Shown: positions 37,690 through 47,475 of the stretch, piece by piece | Position numbering within the stretch: the first letter of the stretch is position 1 | Layout: the number at the start of each line of letters is the position of its first letter | Assembly: GCF_016865485.1 (NCBI RefSeq) | Contig: NZ_AP024452.1 | Location: 4,858,501-4,922,500, forward strand | Direction: 5' to 3' | Source: Luteitalea sp. TBR-22 | Lineage (GTDB): Bacteria; Acidobacteriota; Vicinamibacteria; Vicinamibacterales; Vicinamibacteraceae | DNA length: 64,000 nt | Notes under the pieces: model-generated | Databases searched by the model: none | Told to the model about the DNA's origin: nothing | Seen by the model: the letters and a program-made list of their open reading frames with translations, nothing else | Position numbers and translations under genes: made by a program

Positions 37690-38352
37690 TCACCGCACGC
37701 GCTGCCAGGTGCAGCGCACGAACGGCTGCGGCGTCCCCCACGGCGTGAGATGCGTGAAGCGCGCCGCCGACCGCAACTCGAACGCTTCGGGCAGCACGTG
37801 CGAGAGCGACTCGAGACTGCGCCGCAGGACGGGCAGGCCGCTGCAGGTCTGCGGCCCCGTCTCGTCGAACGTGGCCAGCACCACGTGGCCACCGTAGGCC
37901 ACCGAGGCCGCCAGCCGCGACAGGTACCCGGCCTGCCGCTCCGGCTCGACGAGGAAGTGGAACACCGCCCGGTCGTGCCACACGGCAAAGGGCGCGCGCG
38001 GCCACAGCGCCTCGCCGGGTGTCACCGGCGCTCCGACGTCGGCGGTCACCCAGTCGACGAGCCCTTCCGCCTCGCCGAGCCGCGCCCGGGCCCGCTGCAG
38101 CGCCTGCTCGCTGATGTCCACGACCGTCACGTTGCGGTAGCCCCGCTCGATCAACAGGTCGACCAGCCGCGACTCGCCGCCACCGACGTCGACAACCGGT
38201 GAGTCCACCCACTCGGCCACCTCCAGGATCGCCTCGAGCGACCGGATTGGCGCGGGCTCGTGCCAGCTGCACTCGTCGGCGGTCTTCGAACTGTAGATGC
38301 GGTCCCAGTGGGCGGTCAGGGAGGAGTCCCCGACGCGAGGCGACTCGGCCAT
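37690..38352 (-). CDS. Class I SAM-dependent methyltransferase
   Basis: 220 residues. HWDRIYSSKTADECSWHEP at the start, SAM motif I VVDVGGGESRLVDLL, DISEQALQRARARLG at the second strand, and FAVWHDRAVFHFLVEPE match the small thiopurine/tellurite-like methyltransferase group often called methyltransferase domain proteins (WHDRAVFHFL is a hallmark). Substrate unknown. A 20-bp hairpin (38421-38440) separates it from the upstream secreted-protein gene, so it probably has its own promoter. Confidence 0.87.
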   Translation of the reverse strand: MAESPRVGDSSLTAHWDRIYSSKTADECSWHEPAPIRSLEAILEVAEWVDSPVVDVGGGESRLVDLLIERGYRNVTVVDISEQALQRARARLGEAEGLVDWVTADVGAPVTPGEALWPRAPFAVWHDRAVFHFLVEPERQAGYLSRLAASVAYGGHVVLATFDETGPQTCSGLPVLRRSLESLSHVLPEAFELRSAARFTHLTPWGTPQPFVRCTWQRVR

Positions 38353-38420
38353 ACGGGCAGTATGCCTCTCCGCCCGTACGTCATGAAGGGGCCAGGACGC
38401 GACACTGTCCTTCGACAGGT

Positions 38421-38440
38421 CAGGGCCGGCCATGGCCCTG
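38421..38440 (-). terminator. GC-rich hairpin after the secreted-protein gene
   Basis: CAGGGCC-GGCCAT-GGCCCTG begins 4 bp beyond the stop codon of the gene at 38444-40483. There is no T-run, so it could also be a stabilising 3' structure. Confidence 0.35.
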
Positions 38441-38443
38441 CCC

Positions 38444-40483
38444 CTAGCGCGCGATGACCCCGTGGTGCAGCGCCATGTAGTACGGCAACAGGTACGAGGT
38501 GCCGTCGGCAAGGCGCGCGCCGCGGCCCGTGTGATCGAGCGCATAGGGATCGACGTTCCAGTGGAACACCATCCGCTCGTCGACGGGCAGCACCTTCCCG
38601 TCGCGTGCACGGAGACCGACCGCGCGGCCCCCCTCCGGACGCACGTGCGCCGGCAACGGCTGCACGTCGAGCCTGTGCGAGTTGCGCAACCCGTGGTCCA
38701 CCAGGTCGACGGGGAAACGGCGAAGCGTGTCGATCGTGTCGGGCACCCACTCGTCGTCGGACAGCGCCAGCGACTCGGTGCCGAACGCATCGGTGTGCTC
38801 GCGGCCACGGAGGCTGACCGCGGCGACGATCGCGAACAACGGGTTGCGCTCCGGGCGCTCGAGCCGCCAGTAGTCGCGCAGCGACCGGGCAGCGACGGCG
38901 CGCACGGCCGGGTCCGGCTCGTACTTCAGCAGATGGTAGTAGTTCATGAACGCCATCTCGTCGTCGGACTGGTTGCCGCCGCCGACGCCGGCCGTGTACT
39001 TGGGGAACACCAGGTTCATCGCGTACCCGTGCCGTGACACGAGCTCGCGAGCGGCCGCGTCGTAGCGCGCGTCGCCGGTCACGTGATGCGCCACCCGCAG
39101 GTACGTCAGCATCGAGAGGCTGTTGAGCCCGCGTTCCTCGACCCAGCGGGGACTGAGATTGAGCGCCGCCGGGCCGAACTGGGCCCAGCGGGTCGGCGTG
39201 CCGTCGTGATCGGTGAGGGTGAAGTCGTGCGCGAGCAGGTGATCGGTGATGCGGCGCACCACCGCCGCGACTTCCGCCCGCTCGGCCTCGTCGCGCGCCA
39301 CCAGGTCGTGGTAGAGCGCGTAGAAGAAGTAATGGCCGTCCAGTTCGTCCGAGCTGGTGTCGGCCTTCCAGAACCACTGCCCGTCCGCGCTGCGCGGCCA
39401 GCGGGGCGTCAGCACCTTCCAGTGCGCATCGCGCTCGCGATGCCGGCGATCGGCCTCCGGCGTGTACGTGGTCCGGTTGGGGTCGGGGCCGCTGGTCGGC
39501 AGGATGCTGCGCGCCGGGAACCCATCATCAGGGGCGGGCGTGCCACCACGCGTGACGTCGACCAGGAAGCGCAGCGCCTCGAAGGCGCGACGCGCGCGCT
39601 GGCGCGCAGCCTCGTTCCGGGTGGCCGCCCACGCGAAGGCCTGCGCGGCTCCGTACATGCCGGTCCACAGGCCGTCGTTGTCGTTGTCGACCGTGTACGC
39701 CGTGCTGCGATCGCCCGGCGTGCGCAGGTGGGCCTCGACCACGTAGCCGTACGGCGTGCGCCGGTGGTAGCGGTCGATGTCGGCGTCGTAAGCGGCCGCC
39801 TTCTGCGCCAGGGTCGCGGGAGCGGCGGCGATGCCGCCGACGCCGGCCGGCGTCTCGAACCAGGCCGTGCCGGCCGCATCGACGACCACGGCCCTGATCT
39901 CGTCGTGCGGGAGCCATCGACGGCCCTGCCGGTACTCGATCACGCCATCTGCACCGAGGCGGATGGCGCCGGTCGCAGTGCCGACCCACACGCCGCCCTC
40001 GGGGATGCCGGCCATCGAGGTGATGCCGAGCACCGGCAGGCCGCGCGCCGGATCGACGAAGCGCCAGCCACCGTCGGCCTCGCGCGCCGCCACACCCTGC
40101 GACGTCGCCACCCACAGGCGTCCGGCGCCGTCCCACGCGATGGCCGGAACGGCCGCGGGATCCCAGCCCTCGCGGTCGTCGCCCAGACGGACCCGCACCC
40201 ACGTGCCGCCACGCCACTCGCGCACCTCGGTGCCGACAACGACGGCGTGACGGTCACCGGGGCCGTGGGCGACGTGCAGGGTGCTGGTGGGCACGGCAGG
40301 TGCCGAGGCCGCGGGGGCCGGCGGCGCCGGCAGCGCCGTGCCGGCCACGGCGCGCTGCTGCGGGAATGGGCGATCGGCGACCGGCTGCGCGCCTCCCGGC
40401 GCGGGCAGCCACGTGAGGGCAAGGGCGAGGGCGGCGGCGAGACGAGCGCCCGCCCGGCGGGCCCGTCCTGCAGGGGTGGACAT
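38444..40483 (-). CDS. Secreted protein: beta-propeller-like N-terminal repeats and alpha/alpha-barrel C-terminal domain
   Basis: 679 residues. Signal peptide (RLAAALALALTWLPAPGGAQ). Residues about 70-220 contain propeller-type blades (IAWDGAGRLWVATSQGVAAR, GITSMAGIPEGGVWVGTATG, RAVVVDAAGTAWFETPAGVG) like two-component-regulator propeller repeats. The remainder is helical with aromatic, His- and Asp-rich turns (DNDGLWTGMYGAAQAFAWAA, DELDGHYFFYALYHDLVAR), typical of six-hairpin glycosidase-fold enzymes acting on polysaccharide. No catalytic pair can be assigned with certainty. The function is probably surface or periplasmic carbohydrate processing. Confidence 0.65.
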   Translation of the reverse strand: MSTPAGRARRAGARLAAALALALTWLPAPGGAQPVADRPFPQQRAVAGTALPAPPAPAASAPAVPTSTLHVAHGPGDRHAVVVGTEVREWRGGTWVRVRLGDDREGWDPAAVPAIAWDGAGRLWVATSQGVAAREADGGWRFVDPARGLPVLGITSMAGIPEGGVWVGTATGAIRLGADGVIEYRQGRRWLPHDEIRAVVVDAAGTAWFETPAGVGGIAAAPATLAQKAAAYDADIDRYHRRTPYGYVVEAHLRTPGDRSTAYTVDNDNDGLWTGMYGAAQAFAWAATRNEAARQRARRAFEALRFLVDVTRGGTPAPDDGFPARSILPTSGPDPNRTTYTPEADRRHRERDAHWKVLTPRWPRSADGQWFWKADTSSDELDGHYFFYALYHDLVARDEAERAEVAAVVRRITDHLLAHDFTLTDHDGTPTRWAQFGPAALNLSPRWVEERGLNSLSMLTYLRVAHHVTGDARYDAAARELVSRHGYAMNLVFPKYTAGVGGGNQSDDEMAFMNYYHLLKYEPDPAVRAVAARSLRDYWRLERPERNPLFAIVAAVSLRGREHTDAFGTESLALSDDEWVPDTIDTLRRFPVDLVDHGLRNSHRLDVQPLPAHVRPEGGRAVGLRARDGKVLPVDERMVFHWNVDPYALDHTGRGARLADGTSYLLPYYMALHHGVIAR

Positions 40484-40511
40484 GGCCGCCGATGCTAGCG
40501 CATCGCGCCGG

Positions 40512-41519
40512 TCAGGACGCCGCCCTGGCGAGGCGCAGTGCCTCGATCGCTGCCCCTCGCGCCCCGGCCGTGTCGCCGTTGGGCATGATGCGGATCGGGA
40601 TGTCGGCCTGCTCCTCGCGCTGGACGGGCATGCCGGCGCGAATCTCCGAGAGGAACCACGCCTGGAAGTCGTGCGAGGCCTCGATCGCGCCGCCTCCGAC
40701 GATCAGGGCGTCGGGGTCGAACGTGTTGATCATCTGGTCGAAGAACAGCCCCAGCGCGTGGGCCTGGGCGCGGAAGATGGCGCGACACATCGGGTCGCCA
40801 CGCTCGGCCAGCCCGCGCACCTTCTTGGCCGCGTCCTTGACGTCCATCGACGCGAGTTCGTGCCCCGGGTACTGCGCGAGGAACGTCGGCAGCAGCGTGT
40901 TGCGGATCGCCGTCAGCGAGCAGACCGACTCGAGATCGCCGACCCGCCCGCAGTTGCAGCGCGGGGTGGCCTGTTCGAGGCCGGCGATGCGCTGCGTGGG
41001 GATCAACACGTGGCCACATTCGCCGCCGAAGCCCGCCCGACCGGTGACCACCTTGCCCTCGACGATGACGCCACCGCCCAGGCCGGTGCCGACGATGGCC
41101 GAGATCGACGTCGCGGGACTCCTGCCGAAGATGTTGTAGTGGCCCCACAGCGCGCCGGCGTTGCCGTCGTTCAGGTAGCACACCGGCTTGCCGAGGCGCA
41201 GCGTGAGGTTGCCGGGCAGGTCGAAGCCGGCCCAGGCCGGATGGACGAAGTTGGTGGAACCCTTCGCGCTGAGCACGCCGGTGGCGCTGGCCGGCCCCGG
41301 AGTGTCGAGGCCCACCGAGATCACGTCGTGCATCGATGCGCCGACGCGAGCGACGGCGATGGCCAGCCCGTCCTCGATCTGCTGCAGGCAGACGTCAGGC
41401 CCCTCGACGCTGCGCGCGGGGTGCTCGCAGAGGTCCTCGATGAGGAAGCGACCGTCGAGGTCGATGAGCGTGTAGTTGACGGCCGTGCCGCCGAGGTCGA
41501 TGCCCGCGATGAGCTGCAT
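40512..41519 (-). CDS. ROK-family sugar kinase/glucokinase-like protein with altered zinc motif
   Basis: About 335 residues. The ATP phosphate-binding motif is IAGIDLGGTAVNYTLID. GNDG-type NDGNAGALWGHY, the active-site Asp (LNDGNA), the GTGLGGGVIVEGKVVTG loop and GECGHVLI are all present. The ROK zinc motif, CxCGxxGCxE in the family, reads CNCGRVGDLES, so the third Cys is Asp. Catalytic residues are otherwise retained; metal binding may be weaker. Starts at 41519, 41525 and 41528 are all in frame. A transcription-terminator-like hairpin ends 13 bp upstream of the earliest start. Confidence 0.85.
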   Translation of the reverse strand: MQLIAGIDLGGTAVNYTLIDLDGRFLIEDLCEHPARSVEGPDVCLQQIEDGLAIAVARVGASMHDVISVGLDTPGPASATGVLSAKGSTNFVHPAWAGFDLPGNLTLRLGKPVCYLNDGNAGALWGHYNIFGRSPATSISAIVGTGLGGGVIVEGKVVTGRAGFGGECGHVLIPTQRIAGLEQATPRCNCGRVGDLESVCSLTAIRNTLLPTFLAQYPGHELASMDVKDAAKKVRGLAERGDPMCRAIFRAQAHALGLFFDQMINTFDPDALIVGGGAIEASHDFQAWFLSEIRAGMPVQREEQADIPIRIMPNGDTAGARGAAIEALRLARAAS

Positions 41520-41536
41520 GGGCATCATCCAAGCAG

Positions 41537-41567
41537 AAAAGGCCGGGAGTGTCGAGCACCCCCGGCC
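41537..41567 (-). terminator. Rho-independent terminator-like hairpin between csbD and the ROK gene
   Basis: On the minus strand, stem GGCCGGG/CCCGGCC (41561-41567 with 41541-41547) with a 13-nt loop is followed by TTTTC. It lies about 95 bp after the CsbD stop and directly before the ROK start, so it may end csbD transcription or attenuate ROK expression. Confidence 0.6.
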
Positions 41568-41661
41568 CCTGAAGCAACGGCACCCGAACGTACCGATTCG
41601 GTACGGGGTCGAGGCAGAGGCTACAGGCGACGGTCACGCCATCGCCGGCAACCGGGTCGCG

Positions 41662-41865
41662 CTACCGCTTGATGCGCTCGCCGACGTCCTCGATCGCTTC
41701 GCCGATCTTCCGCTTGGCGCGGCCCACATCCTCGCGTGCCTCGCCGGCGACCTCGTCGGCGACGCCTTCGTCCCTCAGGCGCTGGTCTGCAGTGGCGCGG
41801 CCGATCACCTGCTTCAGCTTGCCTTGACCCTGCTCGACCTTGCCCTTGATTTCATCGTGGTGCAT
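41662..41865 (-). CDS. CsbD-family stress protein
   Basis: 67 residues from ATG 41865, which follows GAGGAGGCACACGG. HDEIKGKVEQGQGKLKQVIG is the CsbD opening, then RLRDEGVADEVAGEAREDVG and an all-helical, highly charged tail. CsbD proteins are abundant stress-induced soluble proteins of unknown molecular role. The gene stands alone in its gap, with a terminator-like hairpin about 95 bp after the stop. Confidence 0.9.
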   Translation of the reverse strand: MHHDEIKGKVEQGQGKLKQVIGRATADQRLRDEGVADEVAGEAREDVGRAKRKIGEAIEDVGERIKR

Positions 41866-41981
41866 CCGTGTGCCTCCTCGGGTTCGGCAGGCATCACGCA
41901 CCTGCCGTGCATGGCCCCGAGAAGTGCAAGGGACGTGCCCCTGCACGCCGGCGGCGGGTCTGCCACGCGCAATCGGGGGCG

Positions 41982-43505
<1,524 letters not shown>

Positions 43506-43652
43506 GCAGACGGTCCTCGAAGGCGGGCCGCGACGCGGTCGGTGCCTGGGTTTGTCGTCGAGCGTACCATCACTATCGGCCGGGGCAGCCAGCCACACCC
43601 AAGTGGCTGAGCGACACCCACGGACATGACTTCCCACCGCGAGGACAGGCCC

Positions 43653-44204
43653 ATGCCACGACGAATCCTGGTCATCACCGGCGACGCCGGCGAGAGCTTC
43701 GAATGCCTCTACGCCAAGCAGCGGTTCGAGGAGGCCGGCTGGAAGGCCGACCTCGCGGCGCCGAGCCGCCGGCGGTTGCACCTGGTGATCCACGACTTCG
43801 AACCCGGATGGGACACCTACATCGAGAAGCCTGGGTACGGCGCGGAGTCGGACCTGACCTTCGACGAGGCCGACCCGGCCGACTACGAAGCCGTCCTGGT
43901 GCTGGGGGGCCGGGCGCCTGAGTACCTGCGTCACGACCCGCGGGTGCTCCGCCTGGTGCGCGCCTTCGACGCGGCGGGCAAGTGGGTGTTCGCCATCTGT
44001 CACGGCGTGCAGGTGCTGGCCGCGGCGGGCCTGATCGCCGGCAAGCGGGTGACGGCCTACGTCAACTGCCGCTGGGAGCTCGAGGCGGCCGGCGCGACGT
44101 ACGTCGACACCGAGCAGGCGGTGCGCGACGGCCGTCTCGTGACGGGCCAGACCTGGGAGTCGCACCCCGACTTCTATCGGGAGGTGTTCACCTGTCTGGG
44201 GTAG
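43653..44204 (+). CDS. DJ-1/PfpI family protein (glutamine amidotransferase-like fold)
   Basis: 183 residues from ATG 43653, preceded by GAGGACAGGCCC. An in-frame ATG at 43626 lacks such a site. RRILVITGDAGESFECLYAK contains the family's early Glu. LVLGGRAPEYLRHDP and the nucleophile elbow FAICHGVQVLAAAGL with the reactive Cys follow. It could be a deglycase, protease or chaperone by family; no specific evidence. It is divergent from the PAS hybrid kinase and 265 bp upstream of uspA. Confidence 0.9.
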   Translation: MPRRILVITGDAGESFECLYAKQRFEEAGWKADLAAPSRRRLHLVIHDFEPGWDTYIEKPGYGAESDLTFDEADPADYEAVLVLGGRAPEYLRHDPRVLRLVRAFDAAGKWVFAICHGVQVLAAAGLIAGKRVTAYVNCRWELEAAGATYVDTEQAVRDGRLVTGQTWESHPDFYREVFTCLG

Positions 44205-44326
44205 CCGTCCTCGGCAGCGCGCCCCTGGCGCTTCCCGGCCGCCAACCTCGCGCCTGCCGGCGCAGGCCCTGCTGATCGCCGGCCTTGCGGATTCCCGTCA
44301 GGGTGGAAACCTCCGCAGCGTCGCGG

Positions 44327-44338
44327 GTGGAATTCCAC
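44327..44338. promoter_or_regulatory. Perfect 12-bp palindrome GTGGAATTCCAC upstream of uspA
   Basis: The palindrome sits 131 bp before the uspA start in a 265-bp gap. GGGTGGAA occurs twice in the gap, at 44301-44308 and 44325-44332, 24 bp apart, the second overlapping the palindrome. A regulator-binding site is possible; no regulator is assigned. Confidence 0.3.
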
Positions 44339-44469
44339 ACTGCAGGTGGCACGAGGGCGGCCGATTGCCAATTCAGCGGTGATCTCGCCTGTGCCGATCC
44401 GGCACACGCCATGCATCCCCCTTTGGTAGTCACGGGTGTCGGATCCCCGTGCGATTCAGGGGGGTGCGT

Positions 44470-44979
44470 ATGTCGGTCTTCCGCACCATAGTCGCCGCCA
44501 TCGACTTCAGCGAAACCTCGGATGACGCGCTCCGGGTCGCGTGCGAGCTCGCCGCGACGCACGGCAGCGAATTGCACCTGCTGCACGTCATTCCCGACGC
44601 CCGCCAGCAGGCCTGGAGCGTCGAAGCTCCCGGGCTCGACTTCTCGGCCCTCCAGCAGGAGAGCATCGCCGACGCCGAGCGCCTGCTCGCCTCGCGCCCC
44701 CTGCCGGTCACCGTGGGCATCCCACGCGTCGTCCGCACCGTGGTCGCGGGTCTGCCCGCGGCGCGCGAGATCGGCCAGTACGCGGCCAGCCACGGCGCCG
44801 ACCTCATCGTCGTCGGCACGCACGGCTACGGTCCGGTGCGGCGTCTGGTGCTCGGCAGCGTGGCCGATCGCGTCGTGCGCCTCGCGCCGTGTCCGGTGCT
44901 CACGGTGCCGCATCACACCCTCCGTGCCACGACCCCGGCCTGGACGCCATCCCACGAACAGGAGCTGACGACGATATGA
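44470..44979 (+). CDS. Universal stress protein (UspA family)
   Basis: 169 residues. VFRTIVAAIDFSETSDDALR opens the fold. The ATP-binding signature G-x2-G-x9-G-S/T is complete in GTHGYGPVRRLVLGSVADR, followed by APCPVLTVP, so an ATP-binding Usp is expected. ATG 44470 is preceded by CAGGGGGGTGCG. Its TGA overlaps the following start (ATGA), so the 99-residue protein downstream is made with it. Usps are typically induced by starvation or low oxygen. Confidence 0.95.
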   Translation: MSVFRTIVAAIDFSETSDDALRVACELAATHGSELHLLHVIPDARQQAWSVEAPGLDFSALQQESIADAERLLASRPLPVTVGIPRVVRTVVAGLPAAREIGQYAASHGADLIVVGTHGYGPVRRLVLGSVADRVVRLAPCPVLTVPHHTLRATTPAWTPSHEQELTTI

Positions 44980-45275
44980 GAGCCGACGGCATGCCCGTGA
45001 CGTCGATGTCCGCCGCGTGGTGGCAGGACGAGCCGGTGACTCCGCTGCGGCGGAGCGTTCCGGAATGGCGATCGATCGTGATGGATGCGTACGCCACGCT
45101 GCCGTCGCTCAGCCTGACCCGGCCGCAGGGCCAGCGCCTGTGGGGCATGGACGCGCCGACCTGCGGATACGTGCTCGACAGCCTCGTCGATGCCGGCATG
45201 CTCATCTGCACGTCGACCGGGCAGTACTGCCGGGCCGACGCGCTGCGTCCGATCGACCCGGTGTTCACGATGTGA
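44976..45275 (+). CDS. 99-residue protein coupled to uspA, winged-helix-like
   Basis: ATG 44976 overlaps the uspA stop (ATGA). After about 40 mostly disordered residues comes a helical segment PSLSLTRPQGQRLWGMDAPT then YVLDSLVDAGMLICTSTGQY, which has the helix-turn-helix-wing spacing: QAQRLWGLD-like recognition, then LxxLVDAGxLxxxxxGxY. It could bind DNA or act as a protein partner. It has two Cys in the helical part. Not a recognised named family. Confidence 0.6.
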   Translation: MRADGMPVTSMSAAWWQDEPVTPLRRSVPEWRSIVMDAYATLPSLSLTRPQGQRLWGMDAPTCGYVLDSLVDAGMLICTSTGQYCRADALRPIDPVFTM

Positions 45276-45659
45276 ACAGGTCGCGATGCCGGCCGCCGCA
45301 GGGGCCGTGACCGCTGTCGCATCGGGCGAGGCGGCAGGCAGCCACGGCGGTGCGCCAGAGTGCCGCGATGGCGGAATCGCCGCCTCCGGCGCCTCCCTAC
45401 CCCGCCGGCACCCCCTACCGGCGGGACCCGGCATCGCGACACGAGCCCGAAGCCCGGCGGGGTCGCGTCGGACTTCGGGCTCTTCCCGTGCAGCCCGCCC
45501 GCTCTCTCCCCTGCCGTGGCCTCAGCCTCGGTCAAGGCCGACGCCCAGGTCCGGGAGCCCCCCTCCCGGCCCGCGGGCCGTCCTGCCACTGGCTCCGCAG
45601 GTACACTGTCTGATCTGCCGGCACGTTGCCGGCGCGCTTCCGATCGCCCCGAACCTTCG
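45276..45659. other. 384-bp gap before glnS with a candidate hairpin, no gene seen
   Basis: No start and ribosome site of quality was found. It holds an inverted repeat AGCCCGAAG (45444-45452) / CTTCGGGCT (45473-45481) followed by CTTCCC, which could end transcription of the uspA pair. No T-box features (no specifier-loop or conserved T-box sequence) were recognised upstream of glnS. Confidence 0.4.
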
Positions 45660-47362
<1,703 letters not shown>

Positions 47363-47369
<7 letters not shown>

Positions 47370-47473
47370 CGTTTAGCGTTTGACGTTTGACGTTTGACAT
47401 TGGGACGACGAGTTGCCTCGTCCTCCGCCACCAGGTGCGTGTCGTCAGCTGTTCAACGTCAAACGTCAGACGT
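47363..47473. repeat. Inverted pair of heptamer arrays (CGTTTGA and TCAAACG) between convergent genes
   Basis: CGGTTGA, CGTTTAG and three CGTTTGA (47363-47397) face three reverse-complement units TCAACGT, CAAACGT, CAGACGT (47453-47473). The first unit overlaps the glnS stop. The second array ends 2 bp before the stop of the hybrid kinase. The geometry is that of a bidirectional hairpin. Confidence 0.85.
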
Positions 47474-47475
47474 CA

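Noticed and set aside
45276-45659. T-box riboswitch ahead of glnS
   Set aside because: No conserved T-box sequence, specifier loop or antiterminator was recognisable; only a simple hairpin is seen.
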